NCBI GenBank assembly: GCA_945874195.1
Contig: CAMCFW010000092.1
Location: forward strand, 1 to 7,534
Origin: Chryseobacterium gleum
GTDB lineage: Bacteria > Bacteroidota > Bacteroidia > UBA10329
Reading direction: 5' to 3'
Length of the DNA stretch: 7,534 nucleotides
Part shown: in pieces, positions 7,263 through 7,534 of the stretch
Layout: every line of letters begins with the position of its first letter
How positions within the stretch are numbered: position 1 is the stretch's first letter
Translations under genes and position numbers: made by a program
The notes under the pieces: model-generated
The model's database searches: none
What the model saw: the letters and a program-made list of their open reading frames with translations, nothing else
Told to the model about the DNA's origin: nothing

Positions 7263-7534
7263 ATGCAAGAATATCAGACCATAAAAGGAATAAGGGCATG
7301 GGCCGAAGACGACCGCCCACGCGAAAAGCTGCTGCTAAAGGGCAAGGCAGCCCTTAGCGATGCCGAACTCATTGCCATTCTCATCGGTTCGGGCAGCACC
7401 TCCGAAACCGCTGTTGACCTATCGAAACGGATACTTCAAAGCTTCAATAACCAACTTTCTGAATTGGCCAAGTTGAGTGTCAAAGACCTGACCAAGTTCA
7501 AAGGAATTGGCGAAGCAAAGGCCATCAGCATCAT
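7263..7534 (+). CDS. radC: RadC-family protein (UPF0758), N-terminal part; 3' end cut by window edge
   Basis: Ninety residues are visible from the ATG at 7263, and the frame is open to the right edge. The sequence begins with the usual RadC opening: IRAWAEDDRPREKLLLKG, then LSDAELIAILIGSGS. It continues through a helical segment to the helix-hairpin-helix motif LTKFKGIGEAKAISI (about 75-89). The MPN/JAB1-like domain with the HxHPSG-type metal site, which defines the family, lies beyond the window. RadC was once linked to DNA repair, but its true function is unsettled. The start is 38 bases after the rpsT terminator stem. The short upstream gap has no strong promoter match; TAAATTCG at 7246-7253 is a weak -7 candidate. 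Confidence 0.93.
   Translation, partial: MQEYQTIKGIRAWAEDDRPREKLLLKGKAALSDAELIAILIGSGSTSETAVDLSKRILQSFNNQLSELAKLSVKDLTKFKGIGEAKAISI

Overview
The window looks like a chromosomal segment of a Bacteroidota bacterium, probably Flavobacteriales-like; the order is an inference. The clearest clue is a textbook Bacteroidota promoter ahead of rpsT (TTG, 19-base spacer, TACATTTG). Other clues are the near absence of Shine-Dalgarno sequences, a Nudix-fold sugar-type regulator next to glycoside hydrolases, and the protein sequences themselves.

Left half (1-4703, minus strand): three genes read right to left as a tight operon. In transcription order they are a BadF/BadG-type sugar kinase (3849-4703), a GH31 alpha-glucosidase without a signal peptide (1429-3852), and a GH13 alpha-amylase-family lipoprotein with a CBM48-like glycogen/starch-binding domain (1-1432). 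The GH13 gene runs off the left edge before its catalytic aspartate. Both junctions are 4-base ATGA overlaps, so translation is probably coupled. Together the genes suggest alpha-glucan use: envelope cleavage by the lipoprotein, release of glucose in the cytoplasm by GH31, and phosphorylation by the kinase.

Middle (4704-5546): a 102-base divergent intergenic region carries a good 25-base inverted repeat (4746-4770). It overlaps a plausible promoter of the plus-strand gene, a Nudix-domain/winged-helix regulator with a degenerate Nudix box. The layout suggests an autoregulated local regulator of the alpha-glucan operon.

Right half (5586-7534, plus strand): housekeeping genes. These are NADP-type isocitrate dehydrogenase (icd), ribosomal protein S20 (rpsT) with its own promoter and a strong intrinsic terminator, and the 5' part of radC cut by the right edge.

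I see no tRNA, rRNA, CRISPR array, insertion sequence or attachment site. No stretch over about 100 bases lacks a gene. I did not find an evidently undescribed system. The most interesting part is the kinase/GH31/GH13 operon with its divergent Nudix-type regulator and candidate operator.
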